Positions 48,798 to 56,333 of a DNA stretch of 64,000 nt are shown here, piece by piece. Origin of the DNA: Hathewaya histolytica (lineage in GTDB: Bacteria; Bacillota; Clostridia; Clostridiales; Clostridiaceae). Where the stretch lies: the NCBI RefSeq assembly GCF_901482605.1, contig NZ_LR590481.1:868001-932000 (forward strand). Direction: 5' to 3'. Below the pieces are notes generated by a model. The model was not told the origin of the DNA, did not search any database, and saw only the letters and a list, made by a program, of their open reading frames with translations. Within the stretch, counting starts at the first letter, position 1. The number at the start of each line of letters is the position of its first letter. A program made the translations under genes and the position numbers.

Positions 48798-49883
48798 ATG
48801 GAATTTTTAAAAGAAACCTTAAAAAATATAGAGCCTGCCTATGAACCATGGGTAAAAAAAGCATGGGAAAGATTAGATAGCTTAACAAAGCCAATTGCAA
48901 GTTTAGGAGAACTTGAATGCATTGTAGCTAAAATGGCAGGTATTAAAGGTAAAATAAATAATAAAATAAATAAAAAAAATATAGTTATTATGTGTGCAGA
49001 TAATGGCGTTGTAGAAGAGGGTGTAAGTAGTTGTCCTCAGGAGCTGACTTATATAGTTTCAAATAATTTTACAAGAGGTATTACAGGGGTTAATGTTTTA
49101 TCAGATTTTGCAGGTTCCGATATTACTGTAGTGGATGTAGGTATAATTAAAGATGTGGATAATCCAAAAATAATAAACAAAAAAGTTAGATATAGTACAG
49201 ATAATATGGTTAAAGGGCCTGCTATGACTAGGGAAGATGTTATAAAGGCAATAGAGGCTGGAATTGAAACTGTAGATAAACTTGTTTTAGAAGGTTATGA
49301 TTTATTTGGAACTGGGGAAATGGGAATTGGTAATACAACAACCAGTGCAGCAGTTGCGAGTGTTTTATGTGATATTGATGTTGAGCTTTGTACAGGAAAG
49401 GGATCAGCCCTTACAGAAAATGCCTTTGATAATAAAAAAGATATTATAAAAAAAGCAATCGAGATAAATAATCCAGATAAGAATGATGTTATAGATGTTC
49501 TATCAAAGGTTGGAGGACTTGATATTGCAGGTTTATGTGGGTGCTTCTTGGGAGCTGCTAAAAATAGAATGCCTATAGTAATCGATGGATTTATAGCTTC
49601 TGCTGCAGCGCTATGTGCATTTAGGTTAAATCCTAATGTAAAAGATTTTATATTCCCATCACATCTTTCAGCAGAACCAGGGGCAGACTTTATAATGAAG
49701 GAAATGGGACTATCTCCAATGTTAAATCTAAGAATGAGACTAGGAGAAGGGACAGGATGTACTTTAGCATTTAATATAATAGAGGCCGGATTGCATATGA
49801 TAAATCATATGGGTACTTTTGAAAAGGCTGGAATTGTAACAGACTACTTAGTTGAAATGAGAGATAATGTAAAAGAAAATTAG
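48798..49883 (+). CDS. cobT: Nicotinate-nucleotide-dimethylbenzimidazole phosphoribosyltransferase
   Basis: Activates the lower ligand base to its riboside phosphate for cobalamin assembly. Signatures are MCADNGVVEEGVSSCPQ, FGTGEMGIGNTTTSAAV and PVI-like FIASAAALCAFR, then EPGADFIMKEMGL with the catalytic Glu in RLGEGTG. 361 residues from the ATG at 48798, which follows AAAGGAAG; an in-frame TTG at 48756 lacks a site. First of four cob genes. Confidence 0.95.
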   Translation: MEFLKETLKNIEPAYEPWVKKAWERLDSLTKPIASLGELECIVAKMAGIKGKINNKINKKNIVIMCADNGVVEEGVSSCPQELTYIVSNNFTRGITGVNVLSDFAGSDITVVDVGIIKDVDNPKIINKKVRYSTDNMVKGPAMTREDVIKAIEAGIETVDKLVLEGYDLFGTGEMGIGNTTTSAAVASVLCDIDVELCTGKGSALTENAFDNKKDIIKKAIEINNPDKNDVIDVLSKVGGLDIAGLCGCFLGAAKNRMPIVIDGFIASAAALCAFRLNPNVKDFIFPSHLSAEPGADFIMKEMGLSPMLNLRMRLGEGTGCTLAFNIIEAGLHMINHMGTFEKAGIVTDYLVEMRDNVKEN

Positions 49884-49891
49884 GTGAGTAT

Positions 49892-50491
49892 ATGAATTTA
49901 TATTTAATTAGACATGGATATACAGAAGAGAATCTTAAAAGCTCTTATTATGGAACTATGGATCCAGAACTTAATGAAAAAGGAATACTTCAATGTGAAT
50001 TTTTAAAGGAAAGATTAAAAGATAAAACCTTTCAGGCTGTTTATACTAGTACAAAAAAAAGAGCCATAGATAGTGCCAAAATAATTTTAAGTGATTATAG
50101 TATAAAAATAAATAATCACAAGGAATTAGACGAGCGTTCCTTTGGTATTTTTGAAGGTTTAAACTATGAAGAATTAAGTTCTAAGTATAAAAATGAGTAT
50201 AAGGCTTGGGAAAAAGACTGGATAGGATATAAAATAAAGAATGGCGAAAGTCACCTAGAGTTTTCTACCAGGGTATATAATTTTTTAGAGAAAATTTTAG
50301 GTAAGCATAAAGAAGATGAAAACATAATTATAGTTGCACATGCTGGAGTTATAAGGGCTATTTATACATATGTTATGGACAAAAAAGCAGAGCTTTTTTG
50401 GAAATTTGGATGTAGAAATGGTGACCTAGCTATTATAAAATACGAATATGGGAATTTGTATATAGATTCTATAGTGCATAATAAATACTAA
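49892..50491 (+). CDS. cobC: Alpha-ribazole phosphatase-like histidine phosphatase
   Basis: 199 residues. The phosphohistidine motif LIRHGYTEEN opens the protein, followed by Arg in STKKRAIDSA, Glu in DERSFGIFEG and the second His in IIVAHAGVIR. Its position between cobT and cobU supports dephosphorylation of alpha-ribazole phosphate, though general phosphoglycerate mutase-type activity cannot be excluded from sequence alone. It begins 9 bases after cobT. Confidence 0.88.
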   Translation: MNLYLIRHGYTEENLKSSYYGTMDPELNEKGILQCEFLKERLKDKTFQAVYTSTKKRAIDSAKIILSDYSIKINNHKELDERSFGIFEGLNYEELSSKYKNEYKAWEKDWIGYKIKNGESHLEFSTRVYNFLEKILGKHKEDENIIIVAHAGVIRAIYTYVMDKKAELFWKFGCRNGDLAIIKYEYGNLYIDSIVHNKY

Positions 50492-50510
50492 AACATTAGG
50501 AGCTGATATT

Positions 50511-51059
50511 ATGAGTAAGATAACTCTTGTTACTGGTGGCAGTAGAAGTGGTAAAAGTACTTTTGCTGAAAATCTTTTAAAAGATAAGGACAATGTTTTA
50601 TATATAGCTACATCTATAATTACAGATAAAGAAATGGAAGATAGAGTTAATCGTCACAAAGAGAGTAGGAATAGTCTTTGGACTACATATGAAGGATATG
50701 AAAACTTAGATAAGGCTATAGAAAATTCTAATAAAAAATATATACTTCTAGATTGTATTACCATAATGACTACAAATCTTTTATTTAAAACTGAAAGAGA
50801 CTTTGAAAATTTTTCAAAAGAGGATATGGACGATGTTCTAAGCTATATTAAAAAGCAATTTACCAAACTTATTGAAAAAGCAAGAGATATGGATATTGAA
50901 CTTGTTATGGTTACTAATGAAGTTGGATGGGGAATCGTTCCAGAATATAAGATTAGTAGAATTTTTAGAGACATAGCAGGTTTTGTAAATCAATATGTAG
51001 CAAGTATTTCTGATGACGTTTATTTGGTTGCTTGCGGATTACCACTAAAGCTAAAATAG
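50511..51059 (+). CDS. cobU: Adenosylcobinamide kinase/guanylyltransferase
   Basis: 182 residues. The P-loop TGGSRSGKSTFAE is at residues 8-20, RVNRHKESR follows with the guanylylated His, and LDCITIMTTNLL, VTNEVGWGIVPE and RIFRDIAGFVNQ are further family blocks. It phosphorylates adenosylcobinamide and adds GMP. TAGGAG precedes the ATG. Confidence 0.95.
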   Translation: MSKITLVTGGSRSGKSTFAENLLKDKDNVLYIATSIITDKEMEDRVNRHKESRNSLWTTYEGYENLDKAIENSNKKYILLDCITIMTTNLLFKTERDFENFSKEDMDDVLSYIKKQFTKLIEKARDMDIELVMVTNEVGWGIVPEYKISRIFRDIAGFVNQYVASISDDVYLVACGLPLKLK

Positions 51060-51068
51060 GGGGCAAAT

Positions 51069-51827
51069 ATGAAATATTTTTTAAATAATCTACTTTTATA
51101 TTTTCAATTTTTTACAAGAATACCTATAAATAAATCACTAGATTGTGATATGAAAAATTTTAGAGATGGAGCTTTTTTCTTCCCAGTTATAGGATTATTT
51201 ATAGGAGCATTGCAATATGGTTTATATAGAATTTTAATTAATTTTATTCCAGGAAATATAGTAGCCGTTATAGTTTTAACTGTACCAATTATAGTTACTG
51301 GGGGATTACATGTAGATGGTCTTGGAGATACCTGTGATGGATTTTTCTCATTTAAGGGTGACAAAGAAAAAATCATGGAAGTAATGAAGGATAGCAGAGT
51401 GGGAACCTTTGCATCTATTGCTATAGTTGTAGATATTCTATTAAGATATACGGCTATATCTACATTAATTTCTACAGGTAATCCATATATGCTTATAGCA
51501 GCACCAATAGTGGGAAGATTTACTGTGGTTTTTCTTGCGTTTATAGGTAAAAGTGCAAAGAAAAATAGCTCAGCTAATATTTATATAAATAATATAGATG
51601 TAAAAGGAATTATAATTGCAACATTAATTACTTTCTTATTTATATTTAAATTAATTTCAATTAAATATACTTTAATAATAATTGTAGCTAGTTTAGTTGT
51701 ATCCTATGCATTTAATCTATTTTGTAACAATAAAATTGGGGGATTAAATGGAGATAATTTAGGTGCTAACTATGAGATTATAGATGTATTTTCTATGATT
51801 TTATATATAGCATTAGTTTTAAGATAG
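51069..51827 (+). CDS. cobS: Adenosylcobinamide-GDP ribazoletransferase (cobalamin synthase)
   Basis: 252 residues with several membrane segments. The key acidic motif GGLHVDGLGDTCDGFFS at about residues 79-95 and the DSRVGTFASIAIV segment identify the family. It joins the two halves of the cofactor in the membrane. It begins 9 bases after cobU and ends the cob group. No corrin ring genes are in the window. Confidence 0.95.
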   Translation: MKYFLNNLLLYFQFFTRIPINKSLDCDMKNFRDGAFFFPVIGLFIGALQYGLYRILINFIPGNIVAVIVLTVPIIVTGGLHVDGLGDTCDGFFSFKGDKEKIMEVMKDSRVGTFASIAIVVDILLRYTAISTLISTGNPYMLIAAPIVGRFTVVFLAFIGKSAKKNSSANIYINNIDVKGIIIATLITFLFIFKLISIKYTLIIIVASLVVSYAFNLFCNNKIGGLNGDNLGANYEIIDVFSMILYIALVLR

Positions 51828-52178
51828 GAAGTATGCAGATTGGTTAAGTTTTAACATAAAAATATATCTATTTTAAATTATAGTGTTAAATTTTCAATTC
51901 TAAGTGAAATAACTTTTTACGAAAAAACTTAAATTTTTAAGTTAAAAGGATTATTTTACTTAGGAGGAGAAAATTTAGCACTTTTTATTTTTATAGTAAT
52001 ATTTTTATTTAAATTATGTATTTATAAGTCCTTATTTTTAAATACATATTAGATTTTATATGTAATATGCTTACAAAGTGTACTTTTACTTACTTAGTAC
52101 AATTTTTTTTACACATATAATTTAAAACTTATAGGGAATATTATTAATGTATCAAAAATCAATAAGGAGGGTACAGAG
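51828..52178 (+). other. 351-base intergenic region between cobS and the coat genes
   Basis: Very AT-rich. An isolated AGGAGGAG at 51962-51969 is not followed by a usable start codon. CATATAATT at 52104 has a weak likeness to a sigma-K -10 box, as might be expected for coat genes, but the -35 spacing is poor. No gene supported. Confidence 0.4.
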
Positions 52179-52409
52179 ATGAACATGAATATGAATAATA
52201 ACATGAATAATAATGCTCCACAAATTGAAGATAAAAACTTATCAGTAATTAAAGATCAATTATCACATGAGTGCTTATTAAACAAAAAATATAGCTTGTA
52301 CTCAGAATATTGCACTGATCAAAATTTAAAAAATTTATGCAATGAAGCTGCAACAGTTCATAAGCAAAACTTTACAGAATTAAAGAACTATTTAGATTCT
52401 CATCAATAA
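52179..52409 (+). CDS. Small spore coat-associated protein, CotF-like partner
   Basis: 76 residues. An Asn/Met-rich start (MNMNMNNNMNNN) is followed by a helical part (LSVIKDQLSHECLLNKKYSLYSEYC) that resembles the first helical hairpin of CotF-type coat proteins. AAGGAGGG precedes the ATG. The CotF-like gene follows after 26 bases, so they are co-transcribed. The coat role is inferred from similarity and the neighbour. Confidence 0.75.
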   Translation: MNMNMNNNMNNNAPQIEDKNLSVIKDQLSHECLLNKKYSLYSEYCTDQNLKNLCNEAATVHKQNFTELKNYLDSHQ

Positions 52410-52435
52410 TAAAAAGTATAGGAGGGTTTAGAATA

Positions 52436-52714
52436 ATGCATACTACACCGAATTTATCAGAAAAAGAATTAATGCAAGACTTATTAACAACAGAAAAGCA
52501 AGTTATTGGGGCATATAGTGTTGGCATTACTGAAACATCTTGTCCAAATCTAAGAAACGTATTAGTAAATAACTTTACAAAAGAACAAAATATACAATAT
52601 AAAGTATTTGATGCAATGAAACAAAAAGGTTGGTACCCAACTAAAGATGCTCAAACTGCAGATGTTCAACAAGTTAAATCTCAAGCTACACAAATGCTAA
52701 ATGATTTAAAATAG
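52436..52714 (+). CDS. CotF-family spore coat protein
   Basis: 92 residues. The pattern LSEKELMQDLLTTEKQVIGAYSVGI and NVLVNNFTKEQNIQYKVFDAMKQKGWYPTKDA is the typical CotF-like four-helix (ferritin-like) part seen in many clostridial coat proteins. AGGAGGG precedes the ATG. It probably forms a complex with the protein encoded just upstream. Confidence 0.85.
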   Translation: MHTTPNLSEKELMQDLLTTEKQVIGAYSVGITETSCPNLRNVLVNNFTKEQNIQYKVFDAMKQKGWYPTKDAQTADVQQVKSQATQMLNDLK

Positions 52715-52893
52715 TTATAATATAAAAATAGAAAAGAATGTAGCATTTATATAAAACTAAAAACAGTAAAGAATAAAAGCAATTTCAATTAATATAGCAT
52801 GGACATTAAATAAAATTTTATTAAATTTCAGTAGATTTAGAGAGTGAATATATAACTAAATTATATATTCACCCTTTGATTTATAAAATAAAA

Positions 52894-52927
52894 ATAGAGT
52901 GTAAACATTTAAAATGTAACACTCTAT
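52894..52927 (-). terminator. Terminator of the rubredoxin gene
   Basis: On the minus strand ATAGAGTGT pairs with ACACTCTAT, with inner ACATTT/AAATGT, followed by TTTTATTTTAT. A second AT hairpin at 52844-52872 lies on the side of the coat genes and may serve them. Confidence 0.8.
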
Positions 52928-52952
52928 GTTAGGTTCAATTTTCATATAGTTA

Positions 52953-53111
52953 TTAAGCTTCTTCGAATAAATCTTTTCCAACACTACAAAGTGGGCATAA
53001 CCAATCTTCTGAAACGTCTTCCCAAGCAGTACCAGGATTAATTCCGTTATCTGGATCTCCTGTTTCTGGATCGTATATATAACCACAAACTGTACAAACG
53101 TATTTTTTCAT
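52953..53111 (-). CDS. rd: Rubredoxin
   Basis: A 52-residue electron carrier with one iron held by four cysteines: CTVCGY near the start and CPLCSVGK near the end. The conserved [12 protein letters not shown] and [11 protein letters not shown] segments are present, and the C-terminal acidic FEEA is usual. The start ATG follows GGGAGG. In anaerobes it feeds oxygen- and peroxide-reducing flavodiiron proteins and rubrerythrins. A Per-box-like palindrome 40-55 bases upstream suggests peroxide control. Confidence 0.95.
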   Translation of the reverse strand: MKKYVCTVCGYIYDPETGDPDNGINPGTAWEDVSEDWLCPLCSVGKDLFEEA

Positions 53112-53485
53112 GTCAGTACCTCCCAATAAAATATTTGGTAATTTTATTTTGTATAATCAGTATACAATGAAAGTGAAAAAAATTCAATATTGAAATAATA
53201 ATTATTTTTAAATAATTATTATTATTTTAAATATTAAGAAGTTTTCTATCAGATTTTTAAATAGCTATAATAAACAACATATGGATTTATTTCAATATAC
53301 AATTATAGATAAATTTTAATTTAAAAATATCCTATAATTTATAAGAGAATATATTTAAATATAATACAAGTTATTAAACTTATAAGTAAATTTAAATAGA
53401 AAAAAATTAAGAATACCTCTATAATATAAGTATAACCATAAAGCACAAGATTATAAATCAAGTAATTATAAGAGGAGAGAATAAT
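53112..53485. other. 374-base divergent region between rubredoxin and the HutP-family gene
   Basis: AT-rich, with the Per-box-like palindrome near the rubredoxin end and repeated ATTATT/AATAAT runs near 53200-53240. No further gene or RNA structure recognised. Confidence 0.5.
53149..53167. promoter_or_regulatory. Per-box-like palindrome upstream of rubredoxin
   Basis: TTGTATAATCAGTATACAA is a palindrome with a 5-base centre. Its core GTATAATCAGTATAC matches the Bacillus Per box TTATAATNATTATAA at 11 of 14 defined positions. The PerR-type regulator at 24736 is the natural candidate. The match is seen; the regulation is inferred. Confidence 0.45.
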
Positions 53486-53902
53486 ATGGAGTATACTAGT
53501 ACAGATATTGCTAAGATTTCAGTGAAAATGTCCATATCCAGTAGGGAAGAGGAGAAGGAATTAAATAAATATTATAAAGAAAAAGGTATATTAACAACAG
53601 CAGTAGATATAGGAGGAAATATAAACACTTCTATACCAAAAGTAATAGAAAGAGCATTAGTTGCAGCAAAAAGAAGTGGTATTATAAAAGATTGCCATTT
53701 ACATGATGGTGCTGTAGCAGGTGCAACACGTGAGGCATTATCTTATGTTACAGAAAAAGCAAATGGATTAAATGTTGGAGGCAAGATAGGTATTGCAAGA
53801 CATAAAGAGCATTTAAGTGTATGTATATTTATGAGTATAGGTCTTTTACATTTAAATGAAGTGGTAATAGGGATAGGACATAGATCTATTCCAGAACTAT
53901 AA
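53486..53902 (+). CDS. HutP-family RNA-binding regulatory protein
   Basis: 138 residues, near the length of Bacillus HutP (about 148), which binds NAG repeats in mRNA with L-histidine and Mg and controls transcription termination. Family marks are the IGGNINTSIPKVIERALVAAKRSGI helix region, GAVAGATREALSYVT, and the closing VVIGIGHRSI. By my alignment from memory the two Mg-binding histidines of Bacillus HutP (SHALYH) fall on Gly here (DGAVAG), while an HLH lies just before. GAGGAGAG precedes the ATG. It sits directly upstream of an attenuator-like leader. Confidence 0.85.
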   Translation: MEYTSTDIAKISVKMSISSREEEKELNKYYKEKGILTTAVDIGGNINTSIPKVIERALVAAKRSGIIKDCHLHDGAVAGATREALSYVTEKANGLNVGGKIGIARHKEHLSVCIFMSIGLLHLNEVVIGIGHRSIPEL

Positions 53903-54002
53903 AAATAGCTTGTGAAAATAAGTTATAAAATCAGGTTATTAAAATAAATTAAGAAAAAGTTTATTTAAATAAGAATTTAATTTTTAATATCTATAAAAAT
54001 TA

Positions 54003-54031
54003 TTGACAAAAGTAATATATTTATATATTAT
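54003..54031 (+). promoter_or_regulatory. Sigma-A type promoter of the ABC importer leader
   Basis: A perfect TTGACA at 54003-54008, a 17-base spacer, TATTAT at 54026-54031. It would start a transcript near 54038, giving a leader of roughly 375 nt before the first gene. Confidence 0.65.
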
Positions 54032-54037
54032 ATATTA

Positions 54038-54414
54038 AAACAATATTAAGAGTTAAATTAAAGTTTTTAGTAAGAAGTAGAATATTATTGTAATTAAAAT
54101 AGTAGAATAGTTAATGTAGATTGTATTAAAGGTAGAATAAAATTGTAGAAGGTACCATTTGGTACCAAGGTAGATTAAAACAGTAGTATGGAAGCATGGT
54201 AGGAGATAAATAAAAGTTTAGAAGACTTATATTATAATATAGGATAAGTGTTTAAAATTATAGGTGTATATCTATGTATTTTAGTGAACAAAAAATCTTA
54301 TTGGTTAGTATAAATATACATTTTTATCTCCTAGTATAGGAGTTTTTTTATTTTATAAAACTTCTTATAAGTAAATTTTAATAATATAATTTAATATTTT
54401 AGGAGGATGGTAGT
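54038..54414 (+). promoter_or_regulatory. Attenuator-like leader with GTAG repeats, antiterminator and terminator
   Basis: Leader of the ABC importer operon. GTAG occurs eight times between 54077 and 54202 (54077, 54102, 54116, 54132, 54145, 54170, 54183, 54199), mostly 13-16 or 25 bases apart. A GGTACC-ATTT-GGTACC hairpin lies at 54151-54166. TAGGAGATAAA at 54200-54210 is the exact reverse complement of 54323-54333, which includes the whole 5' arm of the terminator at 54328-54349. The two pairings exclude each other, and the antiterminator overlaps the last GTAG. This is the layout of protein- or ligand-controlled attenuation. Confidence 0.65.
54328..54349 (+). terminator. Leader terminator upstream of the ABC importer operon
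   Basis: CTCCTA at 54328-54333 pairs with TAGGAG at 54337-54342 around GTA, followed by seven T. The stem is short, and it lies 65 bases before the first coding base, after a strong promoter, which fits a regulated terminator. Confidence 0.65.
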
Positions 54415-55425
54415 ATGGTAGCTAAAAAAATAGGTAAGATATTATTATGCACAGTTCTAATTGCATCTTTAGGTGCTTGTTCAAATGGGACAAGTTCTAA
54501 AAATGACAAGTCTAAATCAAATTCCATAAAGGAAATAGGTATAACTCAAATTGTAGAACACAAAGCTTTAGATTCTTCAAGAGAAGGGTTTATAGAAGCT
54601 TTAAAAGAATCAGGATTTGAAGAAGGAAAGAATATTAAAATTGACTTTCAAAATGCACAAGGGGATATGAGTTCTGTAGATACCATAGCAAAGAAATTCG
54701 TGTCTGAAAAAAAGGATTTAATTTTTGCAATTTCAACACCTTCAGCACAGGCAGCTTTTAATGCTACAAAAGAGATTCCTATTTTAGTCACAGCTATTAC
54801 AGACCCTGTAAGTTCTGGCCTTGTAAAATCCATGGAAAAGCCAGAGACTAATGTTACAGGTACATCTGATAAAACACCAATAAAAAATCAATTAGAATTA
54901 TTTAAAAAAATAAATCCACAGGTTAAAAAAATAGGTGTTGTTTTTAATACTAGTGAAGCTAATTCAGAAGTTCAAGTAAAGGAATTAAAAGAAGAAGCGA
55001 AAAAAATGAATATAGAAGTTTTAGAAGGTGGAGTTACAAATGTAAATGAAGTTCCACAGGTATTAGACTCATTATTAGGTAAGGTTGATGTAATGTACAC
55101 TCCAGCAGATAATATGGTAGCATCTTCATTAAGTCTTATAAGCAAAAAGTCAGAGGATAAAAAGATACCTGTATTTGGAGCAGAGAAAGCTCACGTAGAA
55201 GGTGGAGCATTAATCACCTTAGGCGTTGATTATAAAGAATTAGGAAGAGAAGCAGGTAAAAAAGCTGCAGAAGTATTAAAAGGGAAGAGCATAGGTGAAA
55301 TACCAGTTACAATGCAAAAGGAATTTAAAGTAGCCATAAATGAAGATACAATGAAAAGATTAAATATAAAGCTTCCTGATGAAATAGTTAAGAATGCAGA
55401 AAAAATAACAGGAGGTGCTAAATAA
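54415..55425 (+). CDS. trpX: ABC importer substrate-binding lipoprotein (TrpX-like)
   Basis: 336 residues with a lipoprotein signal ending at Cys22 (SLGAC). The mature part (IGITQIVEHKALDSSREGFIEAL, FAISTPSAQAAFNATKEIPILVTAITDP, YTPADNMVASSL) belongs to the ABC_sub_bind family. In streptococci related proteins bind tryptophan; the ligand here is not proven. AGGAGG precedes the ATG. First gene of a three-gene importer preceded by the attenuator-like leader. Confidence 0.85.
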   Translation: MVAKKIGKILLCTVLIASLGACSNGTSSKNDKSKSNSIKEIGITQIVEHKALDSSREGFIEALKESGFEEGKNIKIDFQNAQGDMSSVDTIAKKFVSEKKDLIFAISTPSAQAAFNATKEIPILVTAITDPVSSGLVKSMEKPETNVTGTSDKTPIKNQLELFKKINPQVKKIGVVFNTSEANSEVQVKELKEEAKKMNIEVLEGGVTNVNEVPQVLDSLLGKVDVMYTPADNMVASSLSLISKKSEDKKIPVFGAEKAHVEGGALITLGVDYKELGREAGKKAAEVLKGKSIGEIPVTMQKEFKVAINEDTMKRLNIKLPDEIVKNAEKITGGAK

Positions 55426-56333
55426 TGAATTTATTTTTCATAAGTACCTTAGAACAAGGCTTTATATTTGCTTTAGTTGCTTTAGGTGTATTTATAACTT
55501 ACAAAATTTTGGATTTTCCTGACCTTTCAGTAGATGGAACTTTCCCTTTAGGAGGGGCAGTTGTAGCATTTTCACTATCTAAAGGTATAAATCCATTTTT
55601 AGCTTTAATTTTTGCTTTTTTATCAGGAGCTTTAGCAGGATTTATAACAGGAATACTTCATGTTAAACTTAAAATAACTAACCTTTTATCTGGAATACTA
55701 GTGATGATAGGTTTATATTCTATAAATTTAAGAATTATGGGAAAACCAAATGCACAATTTTTTAATTTCAAAACTATATTTTCTTTTAATATTAGTCCTA
55801 TAATTCTTCTTATAATATTAGCCCTTTTATTTAAAGTTATATTAGATTTATTTTTAAAAACTAAGTTAGGGTTTTTACTTAGAATAACAGGGGATAATGA
55901 AACTTTAGTCACTTCTTTAGGCGTGGATAAGGATAGAGTAAAAGTTTTAGGCCTTATGTTATCTAATGCACTTGTGGCTTTTGCAGGAGGCATTATGGCA
56001 CAATACAGTGGTTTTAGTGATGTAGGTATGGGAACTGGTATTGTAGTTACAGGACTTGCCGCGGTTATTTTAGGAGAAACTTTCTTAAAGAGGGTGCAAG
56101 GAGTTAAAGAAACCACTACTGCATTAATTGGCGCTATGTTATATAAGCTTTCCATAAGCGGGGCTTTAAGTCTAGGGTTAAAGCCTACAGATTTAAAATT
56201 AGTTACAGCACTTATAGTAGTATTAGTGCTTTCCATGAATAATGCAAGTTTTAAGTTTGGATTAAAGAGAAAAAAAGTTATAAAAGGAGGTGGTTTCCTT
56301 GCTACGAATAAAGAATCTGCACAAAACATTTAA
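55425..56333 (+). CDS. trpY: ABC importer permease (TrpY-like)
   Basis: 302 residues with eight or nine membrane segments. ALGVFITYKILDFPDLSVDGTFPLGG near the start and LLRITGDNETLVTSLGVDKDRVK in the middle loop are typical of branched-chain-type permeases of this group. The start overlaps the preceding stop (TAATG) and the 3' end overlaps the ATPase gene, so the three are tightly coupled. Confidence 0.9.
   Translation: MNLFFISTLEQGFIFALVALGVFITYKILDFPDLSVDGTFPLGGAVVAFSLSKGINPFLALIFAFLSGALAGFITGILHVKLKITNLLSGILVMIGLYSINLRIMGKPNAQFFNFKTIFSFNISPIILLIILALLFKVILDLFLKTKLGFLLRITGDNETLVTSLGVDKDRVKVLGLMLSNALVAFAGGIMAQYSGFSDVGMGTGIVVTGLAAVILGETFLKRVQGVKETTTALIGAMLYKLSISGALSLGLKPTDLKLVTALIVVLVLSMNNASFKFGLKRKKVIKGGGFLATNKESAQNI

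Noticed and set aside
51962-51990. AGGAGGAG that could mark a small gene after cobS
   Set aside because: No ATG, GTG or TTG follows within a usable distance.
52856-53086. A 76-codon minus-strand frame overlapping the rubredoxin gene
   Set aside because: It lies in a different frame from the clear rubredoxin reading with its four Cys and ribosome site, and runs through the terminator.
54061-54352. T-box or TRAP leader before the importer
   Set aside because: No T-box AGGGTGGNACCGCG-like sequence and no specifier arrangement seen; the GTAG spacing does not fit TRAP. Kept only as an undescribed attenuator candidate.
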